Both the position numbers and the translations under genes were made by a program. Below are positions 45,540 to 54,409 of a stretch of DNA of 64,000 nucleotides, piece after piece; positions within the stretch are counted from its first letter, which is position 1, and each line of letters starts with the position of its first letter. The notes under the pieces are model-generated. The model saw only the letters and a program-made list of their open reading frames with translations. It was not told where the DNA came from and made no database searches. The DNA comes from Pseudoalteromonas spongiae UST010723-006 (GTDB taxonomy: Bacteria > Pseudomonadota > Gammaproteobacteria > Enterobacterales > Alteromonadaceae), in the NCBI RefSeq assembly GCF_000238255.3, contig NZ_CP011040.1:868001-932000 (forward strand). The letters are read 5' to 3'.

Positions 45540-46609
45540 TGCGCACTTCCCTTAACTGAGCTTACCGTTACTTTTAAACCATCGCTAAGCGCTTCAACAC
45601 CACTCATTACAAACGCATGATTACTCGGTGCATTTGTGACGGCAATGCGTTCTGCTTGCTCTGCGATCACATTAACGATATGACGTTTAGCTACATTGTT
45701 GGTCACAGAAAACACACTGAATCCACCATCTGGATGGTGCTTTAATGCCGTTTTTGGCAGCCAGAGTTTTTCTTGTGCTGATTGCTGGAGTGCTATTGTT
45801 GCCGTTGCTGAAATACCCGGAATCAGTGCGATTGATTTATCAATATCAATAAATACTTTAAAGGTACGTGATAATTCACTTGTTGCACCAACGACATTAG
45901 AGATACTGGCTTTAAATTGGCTTGCGTGTTGTAAATCTGGTGTGATGTTCGCAACTAAATTCGTTTGCTTAAAATTGGCGTAATATTCTTGTGGAATTTC
46001 AAGTTCAAGTCGTAATTTGTCGTTTGCAACTAACGAAAAAACAGTGGCTTGTGGCGTTACCCATTCACCCACCTCCGCAAAGCGATTAACAATAACACCT
46101 GAAAATGGCGCATGAAGCGTATGTCGATTTACAATTTCTTTTCGCTCAGCAAGCAACGCCTTAGCTTGAGACAGAGAAGCTAACGCTTTTGCACGTGTTG
46201 CTTTACGCTCAGCAATTAATGTTTTTGCAACCACCTGTTGCTTTGACAGTTTAATTACTTCTTGGTACAAACGCTCCGCTTCTTGATAGGCTATTTCGCT
46301 TGCCTCTAAGCTTGCTAACGCTTGCTGATACTGGGCTTTTGCAATACTGCTGTTTAATTCAAGTAATGTATCACCAGCGCTTACGTGGTCGCCCGCCTCT
46401 ACAAATAGCTTTGCTACAACACCTTGTTGCAATACAGTTACTTTGGCATCTTGCTTTGATTTAATCGTGCCCGACAGCGACAGTTGCTCTGCGAATTGAT
46501 TTACTTGGGGGTAAATTAAATCAACGGCAATTTCCTTTGCTGTTAGCAACGAAGTGTTAAAAGATAAAACAATAAAGGCTAAGGCTAACCTTACGCGCAC
46601 GACACACAT
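45536..46609 (-). CDS. RND efflux periplasmic adaptor (membrane fusion protein)
   Basis: A 357-residue periplasmic adaptor: signal peptide (about 1-24), lipoyl half VVAKLFVEAGDHVSAGDTLLE (about 48-68), an alpha-hairpin coiled coil (about 72-130), the second lipoyl half LHAPFSGVIVNRFAEVGEWV (about 141-160) and beta-barrel/membrane-proximal domains. It links the inner-membrane pump to an outer-membrane channel. It is the first gene of the operon. Promoter region contains a Fur-like box. Confidence 0.93.
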   Translation of the reverse strand: MCVVRVRLALAFIVLSFNTSLLTAKEIAVDLIYPQVNQFAEQLSLSGTIKSKQDAKVTVLQQGVVAKLFVEAGDHVSAGDTLLELNSSIAKAQYQQALASLEASEIAYQEAERLYQEVIKLSKQQVVAKTLIAERKATRAKALASLSQAKALLAERKEIVNRHTLHAPFSGVIVNRFAEVGEWVTPQATVFSLVANDKLRLELEIPQEYYANFKQTNLVANITPDLQHASQFKASISNVVGATSELSRTFKVFIDIDKSIALIPGISATATIALQQSAQEKLWLPKTALKHHPDGGFSVFSVTNNVAKRHIVNVIAEQAERIAVTNAPSNHAFVMSGVEALSDGLKVTVSSVKGSAQ

Positions 46610-46625
46610 AGCTATCTCACTTTAT

Positions 46626-46644
46626 ATTAATGATAATTATTTCT
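46626..46644 (-). promoter_or_regulatory. Fur-like box upstream of the RND operon
   Basis: AATGATAATTATT (46629-46641) contains AATGATAAT, identical to the core of the Fur consensus GATAATGATAATCATTATC; 13 of 19 positions match over the full window. It lies 17-35 bases before the adaptor start, where a repressor would block transcription. The surroundings are AT-rich, so the match is less specific than it looks. Confidence 0.5.
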
Positions 46645-46881
46645 ATTTATTCTAAACATCTACGCATAAAAACACACCCGTTTGCGACTAAATACACAAT
46701 TTTACGTGTGAATGTATTATGTTTGTTCAGAATTTATACGTTTTAATTGAGTATTTGAAAAGAATACAAACACTACAACCACTTACCTTTGGCTAAATGG
46801 CAAAAATCTTATGCAACAATAGACAGTAGCGAGCAACACGCTTTAGTATTAAAAGCCATACAGTTACAAACAGTGCCAACT

Positions 46882-47124
46882 ATGACCATAAAACTAAACC
46901 AACACGATAAACAACAGTGCATCAGTAAACTACAAGATTACTTTGATAAAGAACTTGATGTTGAACTAGGTCAATTTGATGCAGATTTTCTATTGGACTT
47001 TATTGCAAAGGAACTAGGAGCCGCCTTTTACAACCAAGGTATTTACGATGCACAAGCGTTATTGCAAAGTAAAATTGATACCCTAAATGACGGTTTTAGC
47101 GAACTTGAAAAGCCTATTCGTTAA
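46882..47124 (+). CDS. DUF2164 family protein
   Basis: An 80-residue protein of the DUF2164 family, widespread in proteobacteria with no known function. The pattern is MTIKL at the start, YFDKELDVELGQFDADFLLDFI in the middle and FYNQGIYDAQALLQ near the end. I chose the ATG at 46882, where the family's MTIKL begins, although there is no strong ribosome site; an upstream frame start at 46789 is TTG. Confidence 0.8.
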   Translation: MTIKLNQHDKQQCISKLQDYFDKELDVELGQFDADFLLDFIAKELGAAFYNQGIYDAQALLQSKIDTLNDGFSELEKPIR

Positions 47125-47192
47125 TTAAATTCATATGCAATTGTTGCGAGAAAAAATTACAATTCTATTCAAATTCAATTGTTAAACTTACT

Positions 47193-47930
47193 ATGATCAT
47201 TTCAAACCACCAGCACGATATTAAAACTGCAACAGGTGTTATGCGCACTTATCGTTATTCTCCTGTTGAATCTGGTAGCTACCCTTGCATCATTTTTTAT
47301 TCCGAGATTTTTCAACAAACTGCGCCAATAGCGCGTTCTGCAGCCATTTTAGCGAGCCATGGGTTTCATGTTTTAGTGCCTGAGGTATTTCACGAGTTAA
47401 ACCCAATCGGTACCGTACTTGCCTACGATGACGCGGGTAAAGATAAAGGTAATCAAGATAAATGGAATAAACCGCTTGAATCGCATGATAGTGATACAGT
47501 TGCTTTAATTGAATTTGCTAAAGCATTACCCAATTGCACTGGTAATGTTGGCGCAATGGGCGTATGTATTGGCGGCCACCTTGCCTATCGCGCAGCGTTA
47601 AATCCTAATATTAAAGCGGCATTTTGTTTGTATGCGACAGATATTCATAGTGATACGTTGCCAGCAACAGAAGGTAATAATTCGCTAGAACGGATGTCAG
47701 ATATTAAAGGTGAAATTCACTTTATCTTTGGCAAGCAAGACCCACATGTTCCAGTGGATGGACGTATAAAAATTTATCAAGCCTGCCAACAAACTGGTAT
47801 TAATTTTCAGTGGCAAGAAGTTAACGCGCAACACGCGTTTATGCGCGACGAAGGCGAACGTTACGACGCTGCACTTGCAATACAAATGTATCAACAAGCC
47901 GCTGCACTATTTCAGCGTAAATTAGTGTAA
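47193..47930 (+). CDS. Dienelactone hydrolase family protein
   Basis: A 245-residue alpha/beta hydrolase with a cysteine nucleophile: GAMGVCIGGHLAYRAAL (Cys about 120), Asp in FGKQDPHVP and His in NAQHAFMRDE. This Cys-Asp-His triad defines dienelactone hydrolases, which open lactone rings of aromatic catabolites. No catabolic neighbours are present, so the true substrate is open. Single gene followed by a hairpin. Confidence 0.9.
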   Translation: MIISNHQHDIKTATGVMRTYRYSPVESGSYPCIIFYSEIFQQTAPIARSAAILASHGFHVLVPEVFHELNPIGTVLAYDDAGKDKGNQDKWNKPLESHDSDTVALIEFAKALPNCTGNVGAMGVCIGGHLAYRAALNPNIKAAFCLYATDIHSDTLPATEGNNSLERMSDIKGEIHFIFGKQDPHVPVDGRIKIYQACQQTGINFQWQEVNAQHAFMRDEGERYDAALAIQMYQQAAALFQRKLV

Positions 47931-47938
47931 TTATTAAC

Positions 47939-47989
47939 AAGGTTAGATTAATGTAGTAATCAGGTTTACATTGCTACATTATTAACCTT
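47939..47989 (+). terminator. Hairpin after the dienelactone hydrolase gene
   Basis: A bipartite stem (aaggtta/taacctt and taatgtag/ctacatta) around a 17-base loop, followed by a weak T-rich stretch, nine bases after the stop. Confidence 0.55.
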
Positions 47990-48108
47990 ACTTTAACCTT
48001 TTCTTACAGACCCTTACACTTTTAGACGAAGACTTACATAAGTAATATTTACCACGTTAAATTCTAGGCCTACACTCCTGCTACGTACTAATAGCAGGAA
48101 CGCTAATT

Positions 48109-48759
48109 GTGAATACTTTAGTCTCTGTGACATCACAAAAAACAAATAATGCAGTAATAAAATGGAATTTATACTACATAATCGCAATCATCGCTGTCTG
48201 TCTTATTGTTAATGTCAGCATTCGCTTAGATTATTATTTCTTACAAGGTATTCCTGAACTTTCGTTTACCGAAACCTTGCAGGGCTTAGCACTTGTTTGT
48301 ATCAATCTGTGCTTTTACAAAATGATAAAGGCGCCAAACGTTGGTGCCGGTAGCTTACTTGTATTTGGCTTTTTTACCGCCCTGTTAATACGAGAATGTG
48401 ACTTTTGGTTTGATAAAATTACCCATGGTTTTTGGTTTTACCCTGCCATGTTTACAACGCTTGTTACGTTAGTTTTGTTTTCAAAGCGAGGAAAAAGCGG
48501 CTTTACCGAGTTTGTTAACTTGCTGCGAGTACCGGCCATGAACAAGGTAATCGTAGGCGTTATTGTATTGATTATTTTTAGCCGTATTTTTGGTACTGGT
48601 AGCTTTTGGCGCGATGTTGTAAGCCAAGACGCCTTTGTTGTAAAAACCATTATTCAAGAAGGTTTAGAGCTACTTTGCTACTGTTTTATTACTATTGGTG
48701 CTTGGGAAACTCGGCAACAAGTTAACATCCTGAACAATAACGAATGTGGTGCGCTTTAA
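48109..48759 (+). CDS. Uncharacterised multipass membrane protein
   Basis: A 216-residue inner-membrane protein with about six hydrophobic segments (for example 22-42, 84-98, 114-126, 144-161 and 184-200) and short charged loops including IRECDFWFDKITHGF. I do not recognise the family. The start is GTG at 48109 with AGGA nine bases upstream. Its stop codon lies in the loop of a terminator hairpin. It is convergent with the TonB-receptor remnant. Confidence 0.65.
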   Translation: MNTLVSVTSQKTNNAVIKWNLYYIIAIIAVCLIVNVSIRLDYYFLQGIPELSFTETLQGLALVCINLCFYKMIKAPNVGAGSLLVFGFFTALLIRECDFWFDKITHGFWFYPAMFTTLVTLVLFSKRGKSGFTEFVNLLRVPAMNKVIVGVIVLIIFSRIFGTGSFWRDVVSQDAFVVKTIIQEGLELLCYCFITIGAWETRQQVNILNNNECGAL

Positions 48760-48770
48760 CGCACCACTTT
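48746..48770. terminator. Terminator with the stop codon in its loop
   Basis: An 8-bp perfect stem (gtggtgcg/cgcaccac), 6-base loop holding the TAA at 48757-48759, then a TTTTAGTTT run on the plus strand. The A-run at 48777-48780 is on the remnant side, so it may serve both strands. Confidence 0.75.
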
Positions 48771-48774
48771 TAGT

Positions 48775-49112
48775 TTAAAAGCTAAAATCTATACCTGCGA
48801 AAATGCTTCTACCCACCTCGGCATATCCATAATCGAATGCGTCTGAGCTTAGCATAAATTTACGTCATCATTTCCAGAACGGTGTACATTAGCCACGACT
48901 ACGTCTTGTAAGCTGGTTGTAATATCTGTTGCTGGGATCTTGATGATCTCTTCAAAATCAATAACACTCACCGAGGCTGGTGCATTAAGTAATGTTTGTT
49001 CACCTTGCGTTGCTGTCTCCACAATTACATCATTAATTTGAGCGTCGTCTGCATATACGTAATTACTTACAAGTAATGTACTGACAAATGCTGCAAGCTT
49101 ACTTAACCTCAT
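48775..49112 (-). pseudogene. TonB-dependent receptor remnant with large internal deletion
   Basis: The first 85 codons are an intact receptor start: signal peptide (residues 1-21, VYA), TonB-box region and the plug-domain beginning APASVSVIDFEEI...TTSLQDV. The frame stops at 48849. A different frame just downstream (48851-48775) ends LSSDAFDYGYAEVGRSIFAG with a final IDFSF, the aromatic C-terminus of an outer-membrane barrel. About 600 residues are missing between the two parts, so the gene cannot be functional. Its start overlaps the esterase gene by 14 bases, showing it was once the second gene of that Fur-controlled operon. Confidence 0.82.
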
Positions 49113-50661
49113 CGTTTATTATCTTCCTGTTTGTTAATAAATAAGTCAGTCCATCAGCCAATTCATTACGCCAAACATAAGAATCGTGCCCCCCTGAGAA
49201 CTCGTGGTACTTTACCGTATAGCCTTTTGCGTTGAGTACATCACGCAAATGGCGATTACTTTCCAGAATATCGATTGTGAAATAGCCTGTTTCAAATACT
49301 CCTGCATTCATGTAAATCGACAGTTTTTTGTAGTTATCGCGAGCGATTTTACGCGTTAGCCACTGCGGTTCTGTTTGCTCTTTACTCCCTTCTCGTGGCG
49401 ACCACCAAAATGAGCCTGATTGACTTAACACATTGCCAAATACGTCTGGGAATTGCATTGCAACATACATTGACGCAAGTCCACCGAAACTAGAGCCCGA
49501 TAAAACCGTGTTGTGTGCACTTGGTGATAATCCATTTTTTGCTAGCCAAGGCATAAGTTCATTCGCCATAAACCATGCAAAATCTCTATTTGGTGGCAGC
49601 TCCTGGCCTCTGGTTTTTCTGGATACATTGCTTACAAATACCGCATTAACAGGTGGGATTTTTTTGTCGTTTACTAAGTTGGTTAGCGTATTGGGTACTT
49701 TTAGTTTTGACTGATAATTTTTTCCGTCGAAAAACAAAATTGTTGGTGATATTGGTGTTGCATCTTTATGTTTATATACGACGATATCGCGAGTGTTGTT
49801 TAGACGAACACTCTCGATAGTGTGCTGCGTCAAGCTGTAAAAACTTTCTGAAACATCGCGTAAATACGGCGAATGTTTTGTATCTTTTAATGTTAAAATT
49901 GAATGTGTTGTGTATTTATCGGTACCATCAAATTGCCATGTTTTCGGGTTGAGCGGGTCTTGTTGTTTCGTGGCCATTATGGCAATTCGCGATGCGCGAG
50001 GTTGATTAGGTACATGCGGCACATCTGGTGCTAATTGATATGAAATCAAACTGTCTGTTGGTAAACGATACGTTTTAAACCAAATATCAGTGCCTTTTAT
50101 TTTTTCTAAATCTTGATGACTGCCAAAAGGCGCGCCAAATAGTCGTACATTATGACGCGCGCCGCGCCACAAAAATGTTACAAGCGCATCAGTTTGTTCA
50201 TATTCAATTAAAGGTGTACCCTCTTTGGCAACGTTTTGCCAAAATTCATCTACTATCTTGACCTTGTTATTACTTTTTAGCCTTGTTATTAACGATTGCA
50301 TAGTGGGACTAAGTAACGTTTCGTTATCTGACACAGCAGGTTGTGAAATTGGCTCAGAGAGATTAATCGTCGCTAAATTTTTATTAGCGCTGGTTACGCG
50401 TACTTTAAAGTGCTGGTCCGCTTGTGCTAATAAATACAGTTTAAAGGTGTTCTGCTGCTTAGCTAACACCCGCACTAAACGTTCATTTTCGTCAATTAAC
50501 TCTGCTTTAATAAAAGGCTTTGAAAACGAAAACTCTCCGGTTATATATTGGTCTTTTTTAAGTTTAATTGAATGAAAAAATTCGTGAGACTTACCAACGG
50601 TGCTGGCGAAACACGCCCCAGCTGACAATAGAAAATATAAACAAACACCAAAACGAAACAT
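49099..50661 (-). CDS. Fes-like siderophore esterase (alpha/beta hydrolase)
   Basis: A 520-residue exported protein: signal peptide (residues 1-20, GACFAS), an N-terminal beta-sandwich domain (about 25-250) and a C-terminal esterase domain with the nucleophile elbow SGSSFGGLAS, an acidic residue in NAGVFETGYF and a final histidine in FSGGHDSYVWR. This layout is that of enterochelin esterases (Fes/IroD/IroE), which release iron from catecholate siderophores. The signal peptide suggests periplasmic action. The ATG at 50661 gives a good signal peptide and about 24-base leader. Its operon partner, the receptor, is broken. Confidence 0.8.
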   Translation of the reverse strand: MFRFGVCLYFLLSAGACFASTVGKSHEFFHSIKLKKDQYITGEFSFSKPFIKAELIDENERLVRVLAKQQNTFKLYLLAQADQHFKVRVTSANKNLATINLSEPISQPAVSDNETLLSPTMQSLITRLKSNNKVKIVDEFWQNVAKEGTPLIEYEQTDALVTFLWRGARHNVRLFGAPFGSHQDLEKIKGTDIWFKTYRLPTDSLISYQLAPDVPHVPNQPRASRIAIMATKQQDPLNPKTWQFDGTDKYTTHSILTLKDTKHSPYLRDVSESFYSLTQHTIESVRLNNTRDIVVYKHKDATPISPTILFFDGKNYQSKLKVPNTLTNLVNDKKIPPVNAVFVSNVSRKTRGQELPPNRDFAWFMANELMPWLAKNGLSPSAHNTVLSGSSFGGLASMYVAMQFPDVFGNVLSQSGSFWWSPREGSKEQTEPQWLTRKIARDNYKKLSIYMNAGVFETGYFTIDILESNRHLRDVLNAKGYTVKYHEFSGGHDSYVWRNELADGLTYLLTNRKIINDEVK

Positions 50662-50678
50662 TATTAAATCCATGTAAT

Positions 50679-50720
50679 GAGAGTGATTTGCATTATCACT
50701 CATATAGGGTGGGTTTTCAA
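50679..50720 (-). promoter_or_regulatory. Fur-controlled promoter of the esterase operon
   Basis: On the minus strand TTGAAA (50720-50715), a 17-base spacer, then GATAAT (50697-50692) form a strong sigma-70 promoter. The -10 is the first six bases of a Fur box, GATAATGCAAATCACTCTC (50697-50679), 15 of 19 matches to the consensus. The expected start of transcription is near 50685, so Fur binding would directly block RNA polymerase when iron is plentiful. Confidence 0.78.
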
Positions 50721-50818
50721 TATTTTTAACGCGATATTAGGCAGTTATGAAATTTTAGGCTGTTAAACTTTCTAGAATAAGAAAGTTTAACATGTAAAGG
50801 TATAGCGAAAACGTGCCG

Positions 50819-51700
50819 CTACTGTGTTAAATAGCAGCCTTTAAAGGATTGCGTACAAGACAAAGTTTCTATTGTCGAATGTGTGATAGAAAACTGTTGA
50901 GCTAACATGTCTTTGATTGACTGCAAATCATCATTACTCAGCGTAATGCTGGCCTCAAGATGAAGGGTCGTATCGTCCAACTGCCACACGTGCAAATGTT
51001 CGACTGCAGTCACATTATCTTGTTTTAGGATTGCTGAATACACACTATCAACATCGACATCAGCATACGTACCTTGCATTAAGATAATAACGCTTTGCTT
51101 CGCATAATCAGCGCCATGGTAAAGCACATACACAGAAATTAATATGGTGGCGATTAAATCGATTACATACCATTGATATAAAATAATTAATGTGCCTGAA
51201 ATGATTACAACAAGTGACGCTAAAGCATCTGATAAATTATGAATAAACGCCGCTTTTAAATTTAAATTATCCTTTGCGCCTGCTTTGTATGTAAGCCACG
51301 CAGTTGCGACATCAATCACCAACGCAATTGCCGCGATGTAAACAACAATCCAGCCATCAACTGGCGACGGATTTAAAAATTGACTAAACGCTTCAAAAAT
51401 TAGGTAACAGCCAACTAAAATTAAAATTGTGCTATTGACCAAAGCGCCAAGGATCTCAGCGCGTTTATAGCCAAATGACATTACGCTAGTGGCGGGTTTT
51501 CTTGCGATTCGCCGCGCAATAATTGCAATTACAATGGCTCCTGCGTCACTTAAATTGTGGAGTGCATCCGCAACAAGCGCCATACTACCAGACAAAATAC
51601 CACCAATAATCTGCGCTACAGTCAGCAATACATTAATCACAACGGCAAGTGATAATTTGTTATCGCCGCTATGATGATGGTGATGATGTGAATGTGACAT
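50819..51700 (-). CDS. Cation diffusion facilitator (ZitB/CzcD-like) exporter
   Basis: A 293-residue CDF antiporter with six membrane helices. It starts with SHSHHHHHHSG, a histidine run common in zinc CDF proteins. The transport site has DALHNLSDAG in TM2 and HNLSDALAS in TM5 (the HxxxD pair expected for Zn2+), followed by a cytoplasmic domain rich in His/Asp. It exports divalent metals, most likely zinc. It lies nine bases after the GGDEF-EAL gene with AAGGAAAT before its ATG, so the two are probably co-transcribed. Confidence 0.9.
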   Translation of the reverse strand: MSHSHHHHHHSGDNKLSLAVVINVLLTVAQIIGGILSGSMALVADALHNLSDAGAIVIAIIARRIARKPATSVMSFGYKRAEILGALVNSTILILVGCYLIFEAFSQFLNPSPVDGWIVVYIAAIALVIDVATAWLTYKAGAKDNLNLKAAFIHNLSDALASLVVIISGTLIILYQWYVIDLIATILISVYVLYHGADYAKQSVIILMQGTYADVDVDSVYSAILKQDNVTAVEHLHVWQLDDTTLHLEASITLSNDDLQSIKDMLAQQFSITHSTIETLSCTQSFKGCYLTQ

Positions 51701-51709
51701 CCGATTTCC

Positions 51710-54346
51710 TTATGCTATTTGGCGGTATTGTTGTGTGTTAACCAGTTCAGTTGCGTCTTTACACTCAAGTGGTTTACTGAACAAATACCCTTGTACTTTA
51801 TCTACATGTAAATCGATTAACGTATTTTGCTGAGCGGTGTTCTCAACCCCTTCAGCAACAATGGTTAAGTTTAACGCTTTTGCAATAGCACATATTGCTT
51901 TTACAATTTGTAAGCCAGCTTCACTGGATAAATCATTAACAAACGAGCGGTCAATCTTCAAGCCATTTAGTGGCAGTGCCTTTAACCTAGCCAATGAACT
52001 GTATCCTGTGCCAAAATCATCAATTAATAAGTGATACCCTGCATCTGATATACATTCTAGTATGGGTATAATATCAGCTTGATTTTCCATCATTGCAGAT
52101 TCGGTAATCTCAAGTTGTAATAGCGACCTTGAAACGACGTTTTGGCAATCTAACCAATTGAGTAGCTCGTTATTTTTAAGTTGTTTTGGGGAAACATTCA
52201 CGTTCACAAAAAGTTGATTTGATGTATCCAAATTAACACTAGCACAAAAGTGTGCGGCTAATTTCGCAACATGTAATCCAACTTCTGAGATTTTGGCCAT
52301 ATCTTCAATAATAGGCACAAACTCAAGGGGCGAAATAGTGCCAAGGTTTTCATCATGTACTCTGAGTAATGCCTCAAAGCCTAAAAGCCGATTTGATTCT
52401 AAACAATATATTGGCTGATACACCAATCTAATTGCCGATAAATAACTATCATTACTGCAAAAAGTTTCAATTTCACGTTTACGACGGTTTGCGATGGCAA
52501 GTTCATCATTATAAAAAGAGTACTGATCTCTTCCCATTTTTTTTGCACGATACATCGCAAGATCGGCTTCATGTAATAATTGTTCAGGACATAAATTACA
52601 AGGCGCCGCGATAGTGCGTACGCCAATACTCGCTGTTATACATTGGTATGCAGCCTGCTGTTTTCTCAATTGATGAATTGCGTAAGTCAGTCGCTCAACG
52701 ACGCTCTCAATCGAAACGTTTAACCTATTTTGTGCGATAAACAATGCAAACTCATCGCCGCCAAGGCGCGCTACTTCACCATAGTTTGAAAATTCGCTTT
52801 GAAGTAATCTGCCTAACGCTTTTAACAGTGCGTCACCTACCTTGTGCCCATAACCATCATTAACCAATTTAAATCTATCAAGGTCAACGTATAAAAGGTG
52901 ATAACTGCCTTTTCGCCTTGTAAGTTCATTACCAACACTATCTAAAAACGCTTGTCGGTTTAATAAATCGGTAAGTGCGTCGTGCTCAGCCTGATACCTT
53001 AGTTTTTCTTCATGTTGTTTGGTGGCGGTTATATCAAGTAAACGCCCCTCAAATAGCCTACGCTCTGCGTCATTTACCCAATGCCCTTTTAATAACAAAC
53101 AATAGGTATTGCCTAGTTTGTTTTGCACAAATAACTCTTGCGAAAATTCATTACTTTTACATGCTAAAAATGAATGTTGTTGTTGCGCGGACATCAAACC
53201 ACAAATATTGTTATTTGCGTCATCTGGTAATAAGAGACCAATAAACGCAGGATTCCTCTCTAAGATCTCGCCTTTGTCGTTACAACAAAATAGTCCTTCG
53301 GAACAATTTACAAACAAGGTTTTGTATTTTTTCTTGGTTTCTAATTGTTGTTCTAGTGCTTTTACTTTGAGTTGTGACGTGGCTGCTAAATTTTGCTGTG
53401 TTTTCTTTAATGAATACGTTTTGATACGAACAAGGCGGTTAACATGTGCATATTGGTTACGAATTGTGACTAAATACATTATAAGCGCGAAGCCAAATAG
53501 TATAGCTAAGGTGCAAAATCCTGCACTAATAAGGTAATGACTATGGCGCACGTAACTTGGGTTAAAGTAGGCAATATCCAATGTTTTATCAAAAAATGAG
53601 ATGCGTTTTCGCGCTAATGGTTCAGCAGAAGACAAACCTAATGTATTTTGCCAATCTGAATTATAAATGGGTTGATTACGTAAGCTGATTGTAATGTGCT
53701 GATTTTGCGTATCACCCGATGCATGAATGTAATCGAAAAAGCTCTTAACGTTAAACCTCAGTGACACCGTTTTTACATCAGCGGCATTGAGAATAACGCT
53801 CCAAAACTCTGAATTTGGCCACTCTTTTACAATATAGGCTTTAGCGTTGTCATTGTTGATCGATATTGTACTACCAACTAAGTGACCAAAATCAGATTCT
53901 GGGTAATTAGCCAGCAACACGTAATTTTCATAGTGATTAGAGAAACGAATACTATCGCTAAATGAAAAATCGAACACCCCAACTTGTTGCATATAATCTT
54001 CTACAAATTCAACATTGTTTGGCGTTACGCGATAATAGAACTCTATGCTTGAATCAAACGCTAAACCGCTAATTTGGTCATCAATCAACGGTTTAACGCG
54101 CTCTTGCGTAACACTTGATGACGCACTATACAGACTAGCAATCCCCGAAATTAAATTTTCTACATAATCACTTTTACTTACAATTGCCTTACTATAGCTT
54201 GAAAGTTGAAACTGCCACTGCTCGGACTGTTTTTGCTGTAATTGCGATGCAAACCAATATGCCAGCGCTATGCACGCAATCACATAAATAACAAATACCA
54301 ATAAATAAGGTTTATATTTATTAATGAGCAAAAAATCAGGTTTCAT
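51710..54346 (-). CDS. CHASE-PAS-GGDEF-EAL cyclic di-GMP protein
   Basis: An 878-residue membrane sensor. Order: TM1 (about 14-34), periplasmic CHASE-type domain (38-272, with EFYYRVTPNNVEFVEDYMQQ), TM2 (about 273-293), a coiled coil (310-342), PAS (about 345-440), GGDEF (GGDEF at 529-533) and EAL (EAL at 658-660). The EAL catalytic motifs EITESAM, DDFGTGYSSL, LKIDRSF and VAEGVE are intact. No RxxD I-site is visible. It could both make and break c-di-GMP. It is followed at nine bases by the CDF exporter, so sensing may relate to metals (inference only). Confidence 0.92.
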   Translation of the reverse strand: MKPDFLLINKYKPYLLVFVIYVIACIALAYWFASQLQQKQSEQWQFQLSSYSKAIVSKSDYVENLISGIASLYSASSSVTQERVKPLIDDQISGLAFDSSIEFYYRVTPNNVEFVEDYMQQVGVFDFSFSDSIRFSNHYENYVLLANYPESDFGHLVGSTISINNDNAKAYIVKEWPNSEFWSVILNAADVKTVSLRFNVKSFFDYIHASGDTQNQHITISLRNQPIYNSDWQNTLGLSSAEPLARKRISFFDKTLDIAYFNPSYVRHSHYLISAGFCTLAILFGFALIMYLVTIRNQYAHVNRLVRIKTYSLKKTQQNLAATSQLKVKALEQQLETKKKYKTLFVNCSEGLFCCNDKGEILERNPAFIGLLLPDDANNNICGLMSAQQQHSFLACKSNEFSQELFVQNKLGNTYCLLLKGHWVNDAERRLFEGRLLDITATKQHEEKLRYQAEHDALTDLLNRQAFLDSVGNELTRRKGSYHLLYVDLDRFKLVNDGYGHKVGDALLKALGRLLQSEFSNYGEVARLGGDEFALFIAQNRLNVSIESVVERLTYAIHQLRKQQAAYQCITASIGVRTIAAPCNLCPEQLLHEADLAMYRAKKMGRDQYSFYNDELAIANRRKREIETFCSNDSYLSAIRLVYQPIYCLESNRLLGFEALLRVHDENLGTISPLEFVPIIEDMAKISEVGLHVAKLAAHFCASVNLDTSNQLFVNVNVSPKQLKNNELLNWLDCQNVVSRSLLQLEITESAMMENQADIIPILECISDAGYHLLIDDFGTGYSSLARLKALPLNGLKIDRSFVNDLSSEAGLQIVKAICAIAKALNLTIVAEGVENTAQQNTLIDLHVDKVQGYLFSKPLECKDATELVNTQQYRQIA

Positions 54347-54386
54347 CTATAGACTTATCGCTAGAACTAGTTAAAAATACAGTAAC

Positions 54387-54405
54387 GATAATAATTCCTA
54401 TTACC
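54387..54405 (+). promoter_or_regulatory. Possible Fur-like box before the iron-binding-protein gene
   Basis: GATAATAATTCCTATTACC matches 12 of 19 positions of the Fur consensus, with the first GATAAT exact. It ends five bases before the ATG of the FbpA-like gene. It is weaker than the box at 50.7 kb. Confidence 0.35.
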
Positions 54406-54409
54406 ATCT

